From contig NZ_CP116413.1 of NCBI RefSeq assembly GCF_030064675.1, positions 529,001 to 593,000 of the forward strand: 64,000 nucleotides of DNA, in the 5' to 3' direction. The notes beneath the pieces are model-generated. The model searched no databases. It was not told the DNA's origin and was given only the letters and a program-made list of their open reading frames with translations. Each line of letters opens with the position of its first letter. Within the stretch, counting starts at the first letter, position 1. Below are positions 50,798-62,249 of the stretch, piece after piece. Origin of the DNA: Crossiella sp. CA-258035. Lineage in GTDB: Bacteria > Actinomycetota > Actinomycetes > Mycobacteriales > Pseudonocardiaceae. The translations under genes and the position numbers were made by a program.

Positions 50798-51768
50798 CAG
50801 CGCAGGCCCTCCGCGAGCGCGGTGACCACCAGCGCGGTGCGCGGCCCGAAGTTGAGCAGCACGCCGTCCTCGATCGCGACCACCCGCCGGTTGGCCGCGG
50901 CCGGGGTCTGCGCGACCCCTGGCAGCTTGAGCAGCCCGTCCACGCCCTGCACCGAGTCCAGGCCCTTGCTCATCACCAGGAACACGTCCGGTTGCGCCTT
51001 GACCAGCGACTCCGCGGTCAGCGGGGTGAACGGGCCCAGCCCGAGCTCGGCGCCCACGTCACTGGCCCCGGCCGCCTCGATGATGGAGTCCGCGCCGGAT
51101 CCCTTGCCGCCCAACAGGTAGACCGAGGCCGACCCGCGCAGGTACAGGAACGCCACCCGCGGTTTCGCTTGCCCCTGCGGCACTTTGGCCCTGGCCGCCG
51201 CGACCTCCGCCCTGGTCCGCTCGGCCAGTTCCCGGCCCGCGGCGGGCACCCCGAGCGCGGCGGCCACCGCCTCGATCCGGGTGAAGGTCTCCGGCATCCG
51301 CTTGGCGTCGGGCAGCACCACCACCGGCACCCCGGAGTCGCGCAGCTGGCTGATCGCCTCCGGCGGCCCGACGCCCGGTTCGGTGAGGATCACGCTGGGG
51401 CGCAAGGACAACGTGCTCTCCGCGGACACGTCGTGCCCGGAGGTCACCACCGGCAGGGCGCGCGCAGGCTCGAAGGTCGCGGCCACGTCCCGGCCCACCA
51501 CGTTCGCGCCCAGCCCGAGGGTGAACACCACCTCGGAGATCGCCCCGGACAGCGGGATGATCCGGGACGCGTCGGTGACGGTCACCTTGCGCCCGTCCAC
51601 CGAGTCCACCGTCACCGGCAGCACCGGCACGGGCGTGGCCAGCGGCTTGATCCGCTGCGCGTTCACCTCGGCCGCCGCCGCGGAGCTGGGCGCGTTGGCC
51701 GCCGGGGCTGGCGCGGCGCACCCGGCCAGCGCGAGCAGCAGCGCGCCCGCGAGCCACCGCGGGCTCAC
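50797..51768 (-). CDS. hmuT: Heme-binding lipoprotein of the ABC transporter
   Basis: 323 residues from the GTG at 51768, which overlaps the upstream stop by three bases. The lipobox LALAGC places the lipidated Cys at 17. The heme-binding pattern of HmuT is present: TSGHDVSAESTLSLRPSVILTE with His112 as the likely axial ligand, and FLYLRGSASVYLLGGKGSGADSII with Tyr209/Tyr217 as candidates for the second. These correspond to the His and Tyr ligands described for corynebacterial HmuT. It passes heme to HmuUV. It follows a transmembrane neocarzinostatin-like protein gene. Confidence 0.92.
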   Translation of the reverse strand: MSPRWLAGALLLALAGCAAPAPAANAPSSAAAAEVNAQRIKPLATPVPVLPVTVDSVDGRKVTVTDASRIIPLSGAISEVVFTLGLGANVVGRDVAATFEPARALPVVTSGHDVSAESTLSLRPSVILTEPGVGPPEAISQLRDSGVPVVVLPDAKRMPETFTRIEAVAAALGVPAAGRELAERTRAEVAAARAKVPQGQAKPRVAFLYLRGSASVYLLGGKGSGADSIIEAAGASDVGAELGLGPFTPLTAESLVKAQPDVFLVMSKGLDSVQGVDGLLKLPGVAQTPAAANRRVVAIEDGVLLNFGPRTALVVTALAEGLR

Positions 51769-52433
51769 GAGGCGGACCGCCTGCGCCGCAACCGGAGCAC
51801 CAGCACCGCGACCACCAGCACCAGCACCGCGCCGATCCCGGCCACCGCGACCGGCGGCAGCCAGCCGCTCTCCGCCGCGACCGGCACCGCCGCCGCGGGC
51901 TCCGGCCCGAACTTCACCGGCACCACCACATCCTGGGTGCGGTCCGCGGTGCGGGTGTGGTCGGTGCGGGTGACCAGCGCGCACTTCACCCCGCTGTCCC
52001 GGCAGTCGATCTTCGGCTCGGCCGAGAGCACCGGGCTGATCTTCAGCTCGGCGGTGAAGGTGCCGCCCTCGCCGAAGGGCTTGGCCAGGTCCTTGCCGTA
52101 GGCGGGCGGGTTGTTGGAGATCCACTTCGAGGACCCGCCGGCCCCGCTCAGGTCCGCGCCCCCGCCACACGGACCTGGTTGCTTGCCCGGCCCGTTGTCC
52201 ACGCAGAAGGCCACGTAGATGCCCTTGTCCACCCGGTAGCCCTGGCCGGTGATGGTCACCGTCGCGCCGGCCTCGTCCAGCCCGCTGGTCTTGGAGACGG
52301 TGAGCTGCTGGCCGTAGTCGCCGGTGACCGTGGTGCCCTTCGCGTCCTGGGTGACCAGCCCCGCGCCCGGCACCCGGCTCACGGTCACCGCCGCCGGCGG
52401 CAGGTAGCCGCTCGGCGTGGTCTGCTGAGTCAT
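51765..52433 (-). CDS. Neocarzinostatin-like four-Cys domain protein with C-terminal membrane anchor
   Basis: 222 residues from the only upstream ATG (52433); an in-frame stop closes the frame further up. The Ig-like domain (~50-175) has VTITGQGYRVDKGIYVAFCVD, PGPC, KWISNNPPAYGKDLAKPFG, KIDCRDSGVKCALVTRTDH and DRTQDVVVPVKF, aligning along its whole length with the second domain of the protein at 52516. A C-terminal hydrophobic helix and RLRRRRSAS tail would anchor it. Oddly, no N-terminal signal peptide is visible. It is the first gene of the heme operon and sits directly under the iron box. A role as a heme relay on the membrane is inferred. Confidence 0.8.
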   Translation of the reverse strand: MTQQTTPSGYLPPAAVTVSRVPGAGLVTQDAKGTTVTGDYGQQLTVSKTSGLDEAGATVTITGQGYRVDKGIYVAFCVDNGPGKQPGPCGGGADLSGAGGSSKWISNNPPAYGKDLAKPFGEGGTFTAELKISPVLSAEPKIDCRDSGVKCALVTRTDHTRTADRTQDVVVPVKFGPEPAAAVPVAAESGWLPPVAVAGIGAVLVLVVAVLVLRLRRRRSAS

Positions 52434-52467
52434 TCCGCCCCCACTAGCCAGGTGAGTCTTGCCTATC

Positions 52468-52486
52468 TATTGTTAGCCTAACCTAA
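52468..52486. promoter_or_regulatory. Iron-repressor (IdeR/DmdR-type) box between the two heme-locus units
   Basis: The 19 bases match TTAGGTTAGCCTAACCTAA, the reverse complement of the canonical iron box, at 16 of 19 positions, with the stretch GTTAGCCTAACCTAA perfect. It lies in the 82-base gap between divergent starts at 52433 and 52516 and should repress both units when iron is abundant. Confidence 0.88.
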
Positions 52487-52515
52487 CTTGGCTGGTTTGT
52501 TGATGGGGTGAACGG

Positions 52516-53628
52516 ATGATGCGATCGGTCCGTCTGGCCGCCGCGGTGTTGCTGGGGCTCGTCTTCGCGCTACCGGGAACCGCTGTGGCCCAACAGGTTC
52601 CGGTCCTGTCCACGGACCGGGCCAGCGGCCTGGACCCGGCGGGGGAGCGCATCGTGGTGCGCGGCGCCGGGTTCGCCGCGCAGAGCACGCTGGCCCTGGG
52701 CACCTGGTCCGGCAGTACCGCCGATCCGGCCGGACCAGCCACCATCACCACCGGCAGCGACGGCGGTTTCGCGGCTGAGTTGCTGGTAACGCCGGCCTTC
52801 GCGCCCGAGGGCAGCCCGATCGAGCTGCGGGTGAGCGTGGCCGGAGTCGCCCCGCTGCCGCTGAAGTTCGGCGCGCACCCACCGGCCACGACGTCCAGCA
52901 CCACGCCGAGCAGCCCGCCACCCGCCGCGACCTCCAGCGCCGCGCCGAGCGTCGACGTCAACCGCCGCGAGGCCGCCCCGCAGGCCGAAACCGCCGCGAG
53001 CCCGAAGCTCTCCGCCTCCAAGACACAGGGCCTCAAGGCCGCGGGGGAGAAGGTCACCGTCACCGGCTCCGGCTACAACGAGGCCAAGGGCATCTACGTG
53101 GCCGTCTGCGTGGACAACGGCCCCGGCAAGCAGCCGACACCCTGCCTCGGCGGCGTCGACATGTCCGGCAAGAACGGCAACTCCGTCTGGGTCTCCAGCA
53201 ACCCGCCGCCCTACGGCAAGGACCTGGCCAAGCCCTACGGCCCCGGCGGCACCTTCTCCGTCGAGCTGACCGTGACCGCCAAGGACGAGTACACCGACTG
53301 CGCCGTGCTCAAGTGCGCCATCGTCAGCCGCGCCGACCACACCCTGGGCGCGGACCGCAGCCAGGACGTGGTCCTGCCGATCACCTTCGGCGGCAACGGA
53401 AACCCCACTCCGACCACGACCACCACCACCCCGCCACCCGGCGGTGGCGGTGGCGACCAGCCCGGCGGCGGCACGGGCGGGACCGGCGGCACCGGTGGTG
53501 GGCGGCCCGGGGGGCTGGCCAACACCGGTGCCGGGCCGATCCTGCCGATCGCGCTCGGCGGCCTGGCCCTGCTCGCCGGGGGCGCGTTCGCGCTCTACGC
53601 GGGCCGTCGAAGGTCCACTGTGGACTGA
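52516..53628 (+). CDS. Cell-wall-anchored two-domain neocarzinostatin-like protein with LANTG sorting signal
   Basis: 370 residues. Signal peptide (~26 residues) ends TAVAQQ. A first, divergent Ig-like domain without the Cys pairs (~30-125: STDRASGLDPAGERIVVRGAGF) is followed by a Pro/Ser/Thr linker and a complete four-Cys domain (~155-300: VTVTGSGYNEAKGIYVAVCVDNG, PTPC, WVSSNPPPYGKDLAKPYG, YTDCAVLKCAIVSRADH). A Gly/Pro stalk, LANTG, a hydrophobic helix and RRRSTVD complete a class E sortase substrate. It is transcribed away from the heme operon under the shared iron box. By position and architecture it may be the outermost heme or metal capture protein; this is inferred. Confidence 0.85.
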   Translation: MMRSVRLAAAVLLGLVFALPGTAVAQQVPVLSTDRASGLDPAGERIVVRGAGFAAQSTLALGTWSGSTADPAGPATITTGSDGGFAAELLVTPAFAPEGSPIELRVSVAGVAPLPLKFGAHPPATTSSTTPSSPPPAATSSAAPSVDVNRREAAPQAETAASPKLSASKTQGLKAAGEKVTVTGSGYNEAKGIYVAVCVDNGPGKQPTPCLGGVDMSGKNGNSVWVSSNPPPYGKDLAKPYGPGGTFSVELTVTAKDEYTDCAVLKCAIVSRADHTLGADRSQDVVLPITFGGNGNPTPTTTTTTPPPGGGGGDQPGGGTGGTGGTGGGRPGGLANTGAGPILPIALGGLALLAGGAFALYAGRRRSTVD

Positions 53629-53672
53629 TTAATCGGTTGCGGGACCGGCACGCCGCTGACACCGTCGGTGGG

Positions 53673-55328
<1,656 letters not shown>

Positions 55329-55330
55329 CT

Positions 55331-56830
55331 CTATCCGCCGACGGTCCAGGTGTGCACCGGCTCACCGGAGTGCATGAGTTCCAGGTACCGCCGCAACATC
55401 CCGGTCAGCGCCGCCTCCCGGTCCAGCCCCCTGCTCTCCAGCCGGGCCACCGTCTCCCGCTGCCAGGTCGACCCGGTCCGCCGCGCCACGCACCGCTGCT
55501 CGATCACGCCGAGGTAGCGCTCGCGCGCGGCGTCGGAGACCCCGCACAGCCGCAGGCCCTCGTGCGCCATCGGCAGCAGCCGCCGCAGCACCAGCTCATC
55601 CGGCGGGATCCAGCCGATGCCCGGCCAGTACAGCTGCGCGTTCATCCCGTGCCGGGCGCCGCTGTAGAGGTTCTCCTCGGCCGCCTGGAAGGACATCTGG
55701 GTCCACACCGGCCGGTCCTGCGCGGTCAGCGCCCGCTGCGCGCCGTAGAAGAAGGCCGCGTTGGCCAGCACGTCCAGCACGGTCGGGCCCGCGGGCAGCA
55801 CCCGGTTCTCCACCCGCAGGTGCGGCACCCCGTCCACGATGTCGTAGACCGGCCGGTTCCACCGCCAGATGGTGCCGTTGTGCAGCCGCAGCTCGGACAG
55901 CTTCGGCGCCCGTCCGGCGGCCAGCGCCTCCAGCGGGTCCTCCGGCTCGGTCTCCGGCAGCAGCGCCGGGAAGTAGCGGACGTTCTCCTCGAACAGGTCG
56001 AAGATGGAGGTGATCCACCGTTCGCCGAACCACACCCGTGGCCGGACCCCCTGGTTCTTCAGCTCCTGGGGGCGGGTGTCGGTGGCCTGCTCGAACATCG
56101 GGATCCGGGTCTCGTGCCAGAGCGCCTTGCCCAGCAGGAACGGCGAGTTCGCGGCCAGCGCGACCTGCACGCCGGCCAGGCACTGCGCGGCGTTCCAGTG
56201 CGCGGCGAAGTCGTTCGGCTCCACCTGCAGGTGCAGCTGCACCGAGGTGCAGGAGGACTCCGGCAGGATCGAGTCGGTGTAGCTGCGCAGCCGTTCGGGG
56301 CTCTTGCCCGGCATCGGCGCGCCCTCCATGTCCAGCAGCATCTCCTCGCCGCGCGCGCCGAAGATCTGCGCGTTCAGCAGGGAGTAGCGCGGACTCGTGG
56401 ACAGCCACCGCGGATCGAAGTGCTCCCGCCGCAACGTGGGCAGCATGCCGATCATGGCCAGCGCGGCGCCCGCGTCGTGCGCCTTGCCGTCGGCGGCGTC
56501 CAGCTGCTGGCGCAGCTCCTCTTCCAGCTCCAGCGCCTCGTCCCCGGCCAGCGGCCGCGGCGCGACGTTGATCTCGATGTTGTACTGACCCAGTTCGGTC
56601 TGGAAAGCAGGGTCGGAGATCTTCTCCAGGACCACCGTGTTGGCCATGGCAGGACGCAGCGTCTCGTCGACGAGGTTCAACTCGATCTCCAGGCCCATCT
56701 GCTGCCGGGGGAAGGAGAAGTGGTTCTCGGCGAGCATCCGGGCGAGCGCGTCCAGGCAGCGCTGGACCTTGTCCCGATATCGCTGACGATCCTCCCTGGT
56801 GAACGTCCGGTTGGTCACGTCCCTTCCCAT
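55331..56830 (-). CDS. Glutamate-cysteine ligase family (GCS2) protein
   Basis: 499 residues from the ATG at 56830, with GGGAGGCGGC upstream. Family motifs: QQMGLEIELNLVDE, FQTELGQYNIEINVAPRPL, SSCTSVQLHLQVEPNDFAAHWN and LRLHNGTIWRWNRPVYDI. These belong to the GCS2 group of ATP-grasp-like carboxylate-amine ligases, which join glutamate to an amine such as cysteine. It is longer than EgtA and need not make gamma-glutamylcysteine; mycothiol users often carry such paralogues of unknown product. It is convergent with the ABC-F gene. Confidence 0.87.
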   Translation of the reverse strand: MGRDVTNRTFTREDRQRYRDKVQRCLDALARMLAENHFSFPRQQMGLEIELNLVDETLRPAMANTVVLEKISDPAFQTELGQYNIEINVAPRPLAGDEALELEEELRQQLDAADGKAHDAGAALAMIGMLPTLRREHFDPRWLSTSPRYSLLNAQIFGARGEEMLLDMEGAPMPGKSPERLRSYTDSILPESSCTSVQLHLQVEPNDFAAHWNAAQCLAGVQVALAANSPFLLGKALWHETRIPMFEQATDTRPQELKNQGVRPRVWFGERWITSIFDLFEENVRYFPALLPETEPEDPLEALAAGRAPKLSELRLHNGTIWRWNRPVYDIVDGVPHLRVENRVLPAGPTVLDVLANAAFFYGAQRALTAQDRPVWTQMSFQAAEENLYSGARHGMNAQLYWPGIGWIPPDELVLRRLLPMAHEGLRLCGVSDAARERYLGVIEQRCVARRTGSTWQRETVARLESRGLDREAALTGMLRRYLELMHSGEPVHTWTVGG

Positions 56831-57046
56831 GCCGCCTCCCAATCGGTCGGCTGGTTCGGCCGGGCACACCAGCGGCGTCGCGAAGGCCAACCGTGACACA
56901 GCGTTTCCCGGGCTCGCCAGCCGCCAAACCGGTGCTCTCTGTTACATCGTCTTAACCAACAGCGACAAAGCACTGGTCAGAGCTTTCTTCACGGAGCAAC
57001 GTTACTGGACAGTCTCTCTCAAACCGTGGGATGGCACACTGATCGG
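56831..57046. other. Divergent promoter region between the GCS2 and SpoU genes
   Basis: 216 bases, AT-richer than the flanks, with promoters expected in both directions. I see no further gene or clear repeat. Confidence 0.4.
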
Positions 57047-57853
57047 GTGGTGCAGGTGATCCAGATCGACGACCCGGCCGACGAGCGTCTCAACGACTTC
57101 CGCGACCTGTCTACCGCCGACCGGCGGCCGGACCGGCCCGGCGGCCGCGGCCTGGTGCTGGCCGAGGGGGTCGTGGTGGTCGAGCGCCTGCTCGCCTCGC
57201 CCTACCCGGTGCGCGCTTTGCTCGGCGTCCAGCGGCGCATCGAGGCCCTGGCCGACCAGCTCGAACCCGTGGCCGCGCCGGCGTACGTGACCAGCGCGGA
57301 GATCATGGCCGAGGTGGTCGGCTTCCACCTCAACCGCGGCGTGCTGGCCAGCGCGGACCGCGCGCCCATGCCCGCGCTGCCGGAACTGGCCAGCACCGCC
57401 AGGAGCCTGGCCGTGCTGGAGGGCGTCGGCGACCACGAGAACCTGGGCTCGATCTTCCGCAACGCGGCCGCGCTCGGCGTGGACGGCGTGCTGCTCGGTC
57501 CCGGCTGCTCGGACCCGCTGTACCGGCGCAGCGTCCGGGTCTCCATGGGCCACGTGCTGCGCGTCCCGTTCACCACCATCGAACCCTGGCCCGAGGGTCT
57601 GAAAACCCTGCGCGACAACGGTTTTCGCCTCGCCGCCATGACCCCGAGGGCGGAGGCCCTGCCGCTGCGGGAAGCTGTCGCCGGAGTGGAGAAGGTCGCG
57701 CTGCTGCTCGGCTCCGAGGGCCCCGGCCTCACCGAGGAGGCGATCACCGCCGCCGACCTGCCGGTCCGCATCCCGATGGCGGCGGGCGTCGACTCGCTCA
57801 ACGTGGCAACCGCCGCCGCTGTGGCCTTCTACGAGATCGCCCAATCCCACTAG
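57047..57853 (+). CDS. SpoU-family RNA 2'-O-methyltransferase (Rv0881 family)
   Basis: 268 residues from the GTG at 57047 (GTG 57026 and 57050 are alternatives). An N-terminal substrate-binding domain (DDPADERLNDFRDL, LAEGVVVVERLL) precedes the trefoil-knot SPOUT domain: EGVGDHENLGSIFRNAAALGVDGVLLGPGCSDPLYRRSVRVSMG, LLLGSEGPGLTEEAI and DSLNVATAAAVAFYE. These are the three SpoU motifs. It methylates a ribose 2'-OH in tRNA or rRNA; the site is not predictable. It is followed by DUF2537, exactly as Rv0881-Rv0882. Confidence 0.92.
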   Translation: MVQVIQIDDPADERLNDFRDLSTADRRPDRPGGRGLVLAEGVVVVERLLASPYPVRALLGVQRRIEALADQLEPVAAPAYVTSAEIMAEVVGFHLNRGVLASADRAPMPALPELASTARSLAVLEGVGDHENLGSIFRNAAALGVDGVLLGPGCSDPLYRRSVRVSMGHVLRVPFTTIEPWPEGLKTLRDNGFRLAAMTPRAEALPLREAVAGVEKVALLLGSEGPGLTEEAITAADLPVRIPMAAGVDSLNVATAAAVAFYEIAQSH

Positions 57854-57864
57854 GCTCCGGCGAC

Positions 57865-58434
57865 GTGGAACTGCACGCCCGCGAGGCCCGCGCCGTCCTC
57901 CTCCGCCCGGACCAGCCGGAGGAGGTGGACCCCGGCACGCTGCCGCTGCCCGCGGGACTGCTGGAGGCCCTGCACGAGTGGGCCGAGGTGGCCGAGGCGG
58001 TGGAGCTGTCCGAAGGCGCCGGCGAGGCCGTCTACCAGCGCGGCAGGCACCTGGCCTGGCGGCTGGCCGGCGCGCTGGACACCCCGGTGCGCTACGTGGA
58101 CCCGGTCTCCGGCCAGGCCGAGGAGATCCAGCCACCGTCGCCCGCCCCGGCCCGCCCCGCGCCGCCGGTGGAGCCGACGCCGTGGGCGACCGGGCTGACC
58201 GTGAGCGTGTTCGTGGCCGCGATCGTGGTGGTCTCGATGGTGGCGCTGTCCCAGGGACTGAGCCTGGCCAGCCCGCTGCTCGCCTTCGGCGCGAACATCG
58301 TGATCGCGGGCGGTCTCGCGCCCTCGGTCTGGCTGGCCCGGCGCACCCCGGTGTGGCGCTGGGTGGCCTACGGCGTGGCCACCGGGATCGGCGTGGCGTG
58401 GCTGGCCCTGCTGCTCAGCTTGCTCGGGCCATGA
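57865..58434 (+). CDS. DUF2537 membrane protein (Rv0882 family)
   Basis: 189 residues from the GTG at 57865, eleven bases after the methyltransferase gene, so co-transcribed. The N-terminal ~105 residues are soluble (MELHAREARAVLLRPDQPEEVDPGTLPLP... and a Pro-rich end). Three transmembrane helices follow: WATGLTVSVFVAAIVVVSMVAL, LLAFGANIVIAGGLAPSVWLA and WVAYGVATGIGVAWLALLLSLL. This is the DUF2537 layout. Function unknown. Confidence 0.87.
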   Translation: MELHAREARAVLLRPDQPEEVDPGTLPLPAGLLEALHEWAEVAEAVELSEGAGEAVYQRGRHLAWRLAGALDTPVRYVDPVSGQAEEIQPPSPAPARPAPPVEPTPWATGLTVSVFVAAIVVVSMVALSQGLSLASPLLAFGANIVIAGGLAPSVWLARRTPVWRWVAYGVATGIGVAWLALLLSLLGP

Positions 58435-58568
58435 CCGGCGCCGGAAACAGACCCCAGACCGGCCAAAGGGAAGAGCGCTCCTGCCGTCTCGCTGTCACCG
58501 AGGCCGGTGGACCCCTGCAGGTGGTCCGCGGAAGCCGCTCTCCCCTTGTTCACGCCACGTGCGCTCCT

Positions 58569-59540
58569 CTAACCCCGCTGGGAACGCACGCCGAGTAAGA
58601 CGTCCTCCCAGGAAGGCACGATCGGGTGGTTCTTCCGACCGCGCTTACCTGCGGGCTCGGTCCGCCGTGCGGGGGCGTGCGTGCCCAGGTCGGTCTCCGC
58701 GGCCTCTGACTTCTCGACCTCTTCCGCCTGCACCGGCTCGGTCGGTTCGATCAGGGGCGCGTCGGCCTGCTGGGCCAGCTCCTCCGGAAGCGGCTCTGGC
58801 TGGTAGCGCTGACCGTTGCTCGCCGGGGCCTGCCGGGGCTCCACCACGGGCGGTGGCGGCGGCATGGACTCGTCGATCACGGGCAGGATCTTGGTGTCGC
58901 CGTCGAGCTCCAGCGCCTGCTGCGCGAGCGGGGTGATCGCGCGCACGGTGCGGAGCGGACGGCCGGGTGTCGGGTCGATCAGGTCAGCGGCGTGCTCGTC
59001 CAGCGGCGTGATGGTGCCGCCGTGCGCGCCCGGGTGGAAGATCCAGTGCGCCCGGTTGTCCGAGCGGCCCGCTCGCCAGCGCAGCTGGATGACCCACTTG
59101 CCGTCCTCGCCGCGCCAGGAGTCCCAGTGCGCCACGGCGTAGTCCTGGCCGCGCAGGCCGAAGCCGTGCGCCACCACCTCGCCGAGGGTCTGCACGTCCG
59201 GGCCGTCCTCGCGGAGCGGGTGCGCGCGCTGGGCGAGCTCCGCGGTGCGGGACCGCTCCAGCAGCACGGGGTAGGCGTAGCGCTCGACCCGCTGCACCGG
59301 CAGCCCGGAGGCGGCGGCCACCTGCTCCACCGACTCACCGCCGCGGATGCGGGCCTGGATCTCCCGCGGGCGCATCTGGCTTTCCAGCTCGATCTGCGCC
59401 TGGCCGAGACGGGTGATGTCTCCGCGGGCGGCGGCCTTGAGCCGCTCGTCGGCCGGGAGCGTGAAGCGTTCGCCGCGCTCGTCTTCGAGGACGAGCACTT
59501 GCGCGTCCTCGTCGAGCCCGACTACTCGCAGCGCTCGCAT
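58569..59540 (-). CDS. sepH: Septation protein SepH
   Basis: 323 residues from the ATG at 59540. The N-terminal DUF3071 domain is distinctive: MRALRVVGLDEDAQVLVLED, ADERLKAAARGD, QIELESQMRPREIQARIRGGESVEQVAAASGLPVQRVERYAYPVLLER with a helix-turn-helix, and the WRGEDGKWVIQLRW segment. The C-terminal ~110 residues are disordered, Pro/Glu-rich and end KRGRKNHPIVPSWEDVLLGVRSQR, a conserved tail. SepH stimulates FtsZ assembly in sporulating and other actinobacteria (studied in Streptomyces and mycobacteria). It corresponds to Rv0883c. Confidence 0.95.
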   Translation of the reverse strand: MRALRVVGLDEDAQVLVLEDERGERFTLPADERLKAAARGDITRLGQAQIELESQMRPREIQARIRGGESVEQVAAASGLPVQRVERYAYPVLLERSRTAELAQRAHPLREDGPDVQTLGEVVAHGFGLRGQDYAVAHWDSWRGEDGKWVIQLRWRAGRSDNRAHWIFHPGAHGGTITPLDEHAADLIDPTPGRPLRTVRAITPLAQQALELDGDTKILPVIDESMPPPPPVVEPRQAPASNGQRYQPEPLPEELAQQADAPLIEPTEPVQAEEVEKSEAAETDLGTHAPARRTEPAGKRGRKNHPIVPSWEDVLLGVRSQRG

Positions 59541-59710
59541 CGCGGCCTCCCGGAAACTTTCACCTCGCTAGCGGACACGGTATGTCGGCGAGCCTGCTTG
59601 ACGGGGCAGGCGCGCCGACACCACGACTATCTGCACCCGATCTTGCCTGATCGGGGCACAGGCTCGCACCCGCAAATCACAACGGTGTCACTTAGCGGGA
59701 GGTGACAGCG

Positions 59711-60931
<1,221 letters not shown>

Positions 60932-60951
60932 TTACCGGTGGGTGCCCCAGC

Positions 60952-62076
60952 TCACCCGTGGTTGATGGTCTCCCAGCCCTCGACCTCGTCGGGCTTGCGC
61001 GGTCCCGGCCCGAGGTACTGCGCGGAGGGCCGGACCAGCCGCCCGGTGCGCTTCTGCTCCAGGATGTGCGCGGCCCAGCCCGCGGTGCGGGCGCAGGTGA
61101 ACATCGCCGGCATCATGTGCGGCGGCACCTCGGCGAAGTCCAGGATCACCGCGGCCCAGAACTCCACGTTGGTCTCGATGGCCCGGTCCGGGCGGCGCTC
61201 GCGCAGCTCGGCCAGCGCGGCCTGCTCCAGTGCCGCGGCCACCTCGTAGCGGGCCGCGCCCAGCTCCTGGCAGGTCCGGCGGAGCACCCTGGCCCGCGGG
61301 TCCTCGGCCCGGTACACCCGGTGGCCGAAGCCCATCAGCCGCTCCTTGCGGTCCAGGATGTCGGCGACCACCTTGCGCGCGTCGCCGGAGCGCTCCACCG
61401 CCTCGATCATCGGCAGCACCCGGGCGGGCGCGCCGCCGTGCAGCGGGCCGGACATCGCGCCGATCGCGCCGGAGAGGCAGGCCGCCACGTCCGCGCCGGT
61501 GGAGGCGATCACCCTGGCGGTGAAGGTGGAGGCGTTGAGGCCGTGCTCGGCCGCGGACACCCAGTAGGCGTCCACCGCCTTGACGTGCCGGGGATCAGGC
61601 TCGCCGCGCCAGCGGGTCATGAACCGCTCGGTGACCGAGGAGCACTCGTCGATCCGGGACTGCGGCACCGCGGCCACGCCGATGCCGCGCGCGGACTGGG
61701 CCACATAGGACAGTGCCATCACCGAGGCCCGCGCGGCGTTCTCCCGCGCCTGCTCGTCGGTGATGTCCAGCAGCGGCTGGTAACCCCAGATCGGGGCCAG
61801 CATGGCCAGCGCGGCCTGCACGTCCACCCGCACGTCGCCGGTGTGCACCGGGATCGGGAACGGTTCAGCCGGCGGCAGTCCGGCGCCGAAGCGGCCGTCC
61901 ACCAGCAGTGTCCACACGTTGCCGAAGGTGACCGTGCCGGCCAGGTCCTCGATGTCCACGCCGCGGTAGCGCAGCGCGCCGCCGTCCCGGTCTGGTTCGG
62001 CGATCTCGGTCTGGAAGGCGACCACGCCCTCCAGGCCCGGCCGGAAGGTCGGGTCGGCTGCCTGCTCCTGCACCAC
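60952..62076 (-). CDS. citA: Citrate synthase 2 (CitA type)
   Basis: 374 residues from the GTG at 62076, chosen for GGGAGAGGGG upstream and agreement with the ~373-residue mycobacterial protein; the frame is open to 62154. It condenses oxaloacetate and acetyl-CoA. Catalytic residues lie in ALSGAIGAMSGPLHGGAPARVL (active-site His), MGFGHRVYRAEDPRA (second His) and FWAAVILDFAEVPPHMMP (Asp). High identity to M. tuberculosis CitA (Rv0889c) is apparent from memory, for example NASTFTARVIASTGADVAA. It is divergent from pdxH. Confidence 0.95.
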   Translation of the reverse strand: MVQEQAADPTFRPGLEGVVAFQTEIAEPDRDGGALRYRGVDIEDLAGTVTFGNVWTLLVDGRFGAGLPPAEPFPIPVHTGDVRVDVQAALAMLAPIWGYQPLLDITDEQARENAARASVMALSYVAQSARGIGVAAVPQSRIDECSSVTERFMTRWRGEPDPRHVKAVDAYWVSAAEHGLNASTFTARVIASTGADVAACLSGAIGAMSGPLHGGAPARVLPMIEAVERSGDARKVVADILDRKERLMGFGHRVYRAEDPRARVLRRTCQELGAARYEVAAALEQAALAELRERRPDRAIETNVEFWAAVILDFAEVPPHMMPAMFTCARTAGWAAHILEQKRTGRLVRPSAQYLGPGPRKPDEVEGWETINHG

Positions 62077-62249
62077 GTTGTGCCCCTCTCCCTGAGCGTT
62101 GGCGCCACCCTTCCGCGTGCGCGCGGTGTCGGCAATCACCTCCTGTGGTGGCATCCGTCACCACTCAGGCGGTTTCGCATTCGTGGATTTCGCCGTACGG
62201 TCCGCTGTCACGGTGCTACGCGGGGTGCCCCGTCGGGGAGGAGTTCGAC

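Noticed and set aside
47000-53628. Enediyne antibiotic apoproteins
   Set aside because: The domain resembles neocarzinostatin, but no enediyne or polyketide genes are present; iron boxes and hmuTUV indicate uptake instead.
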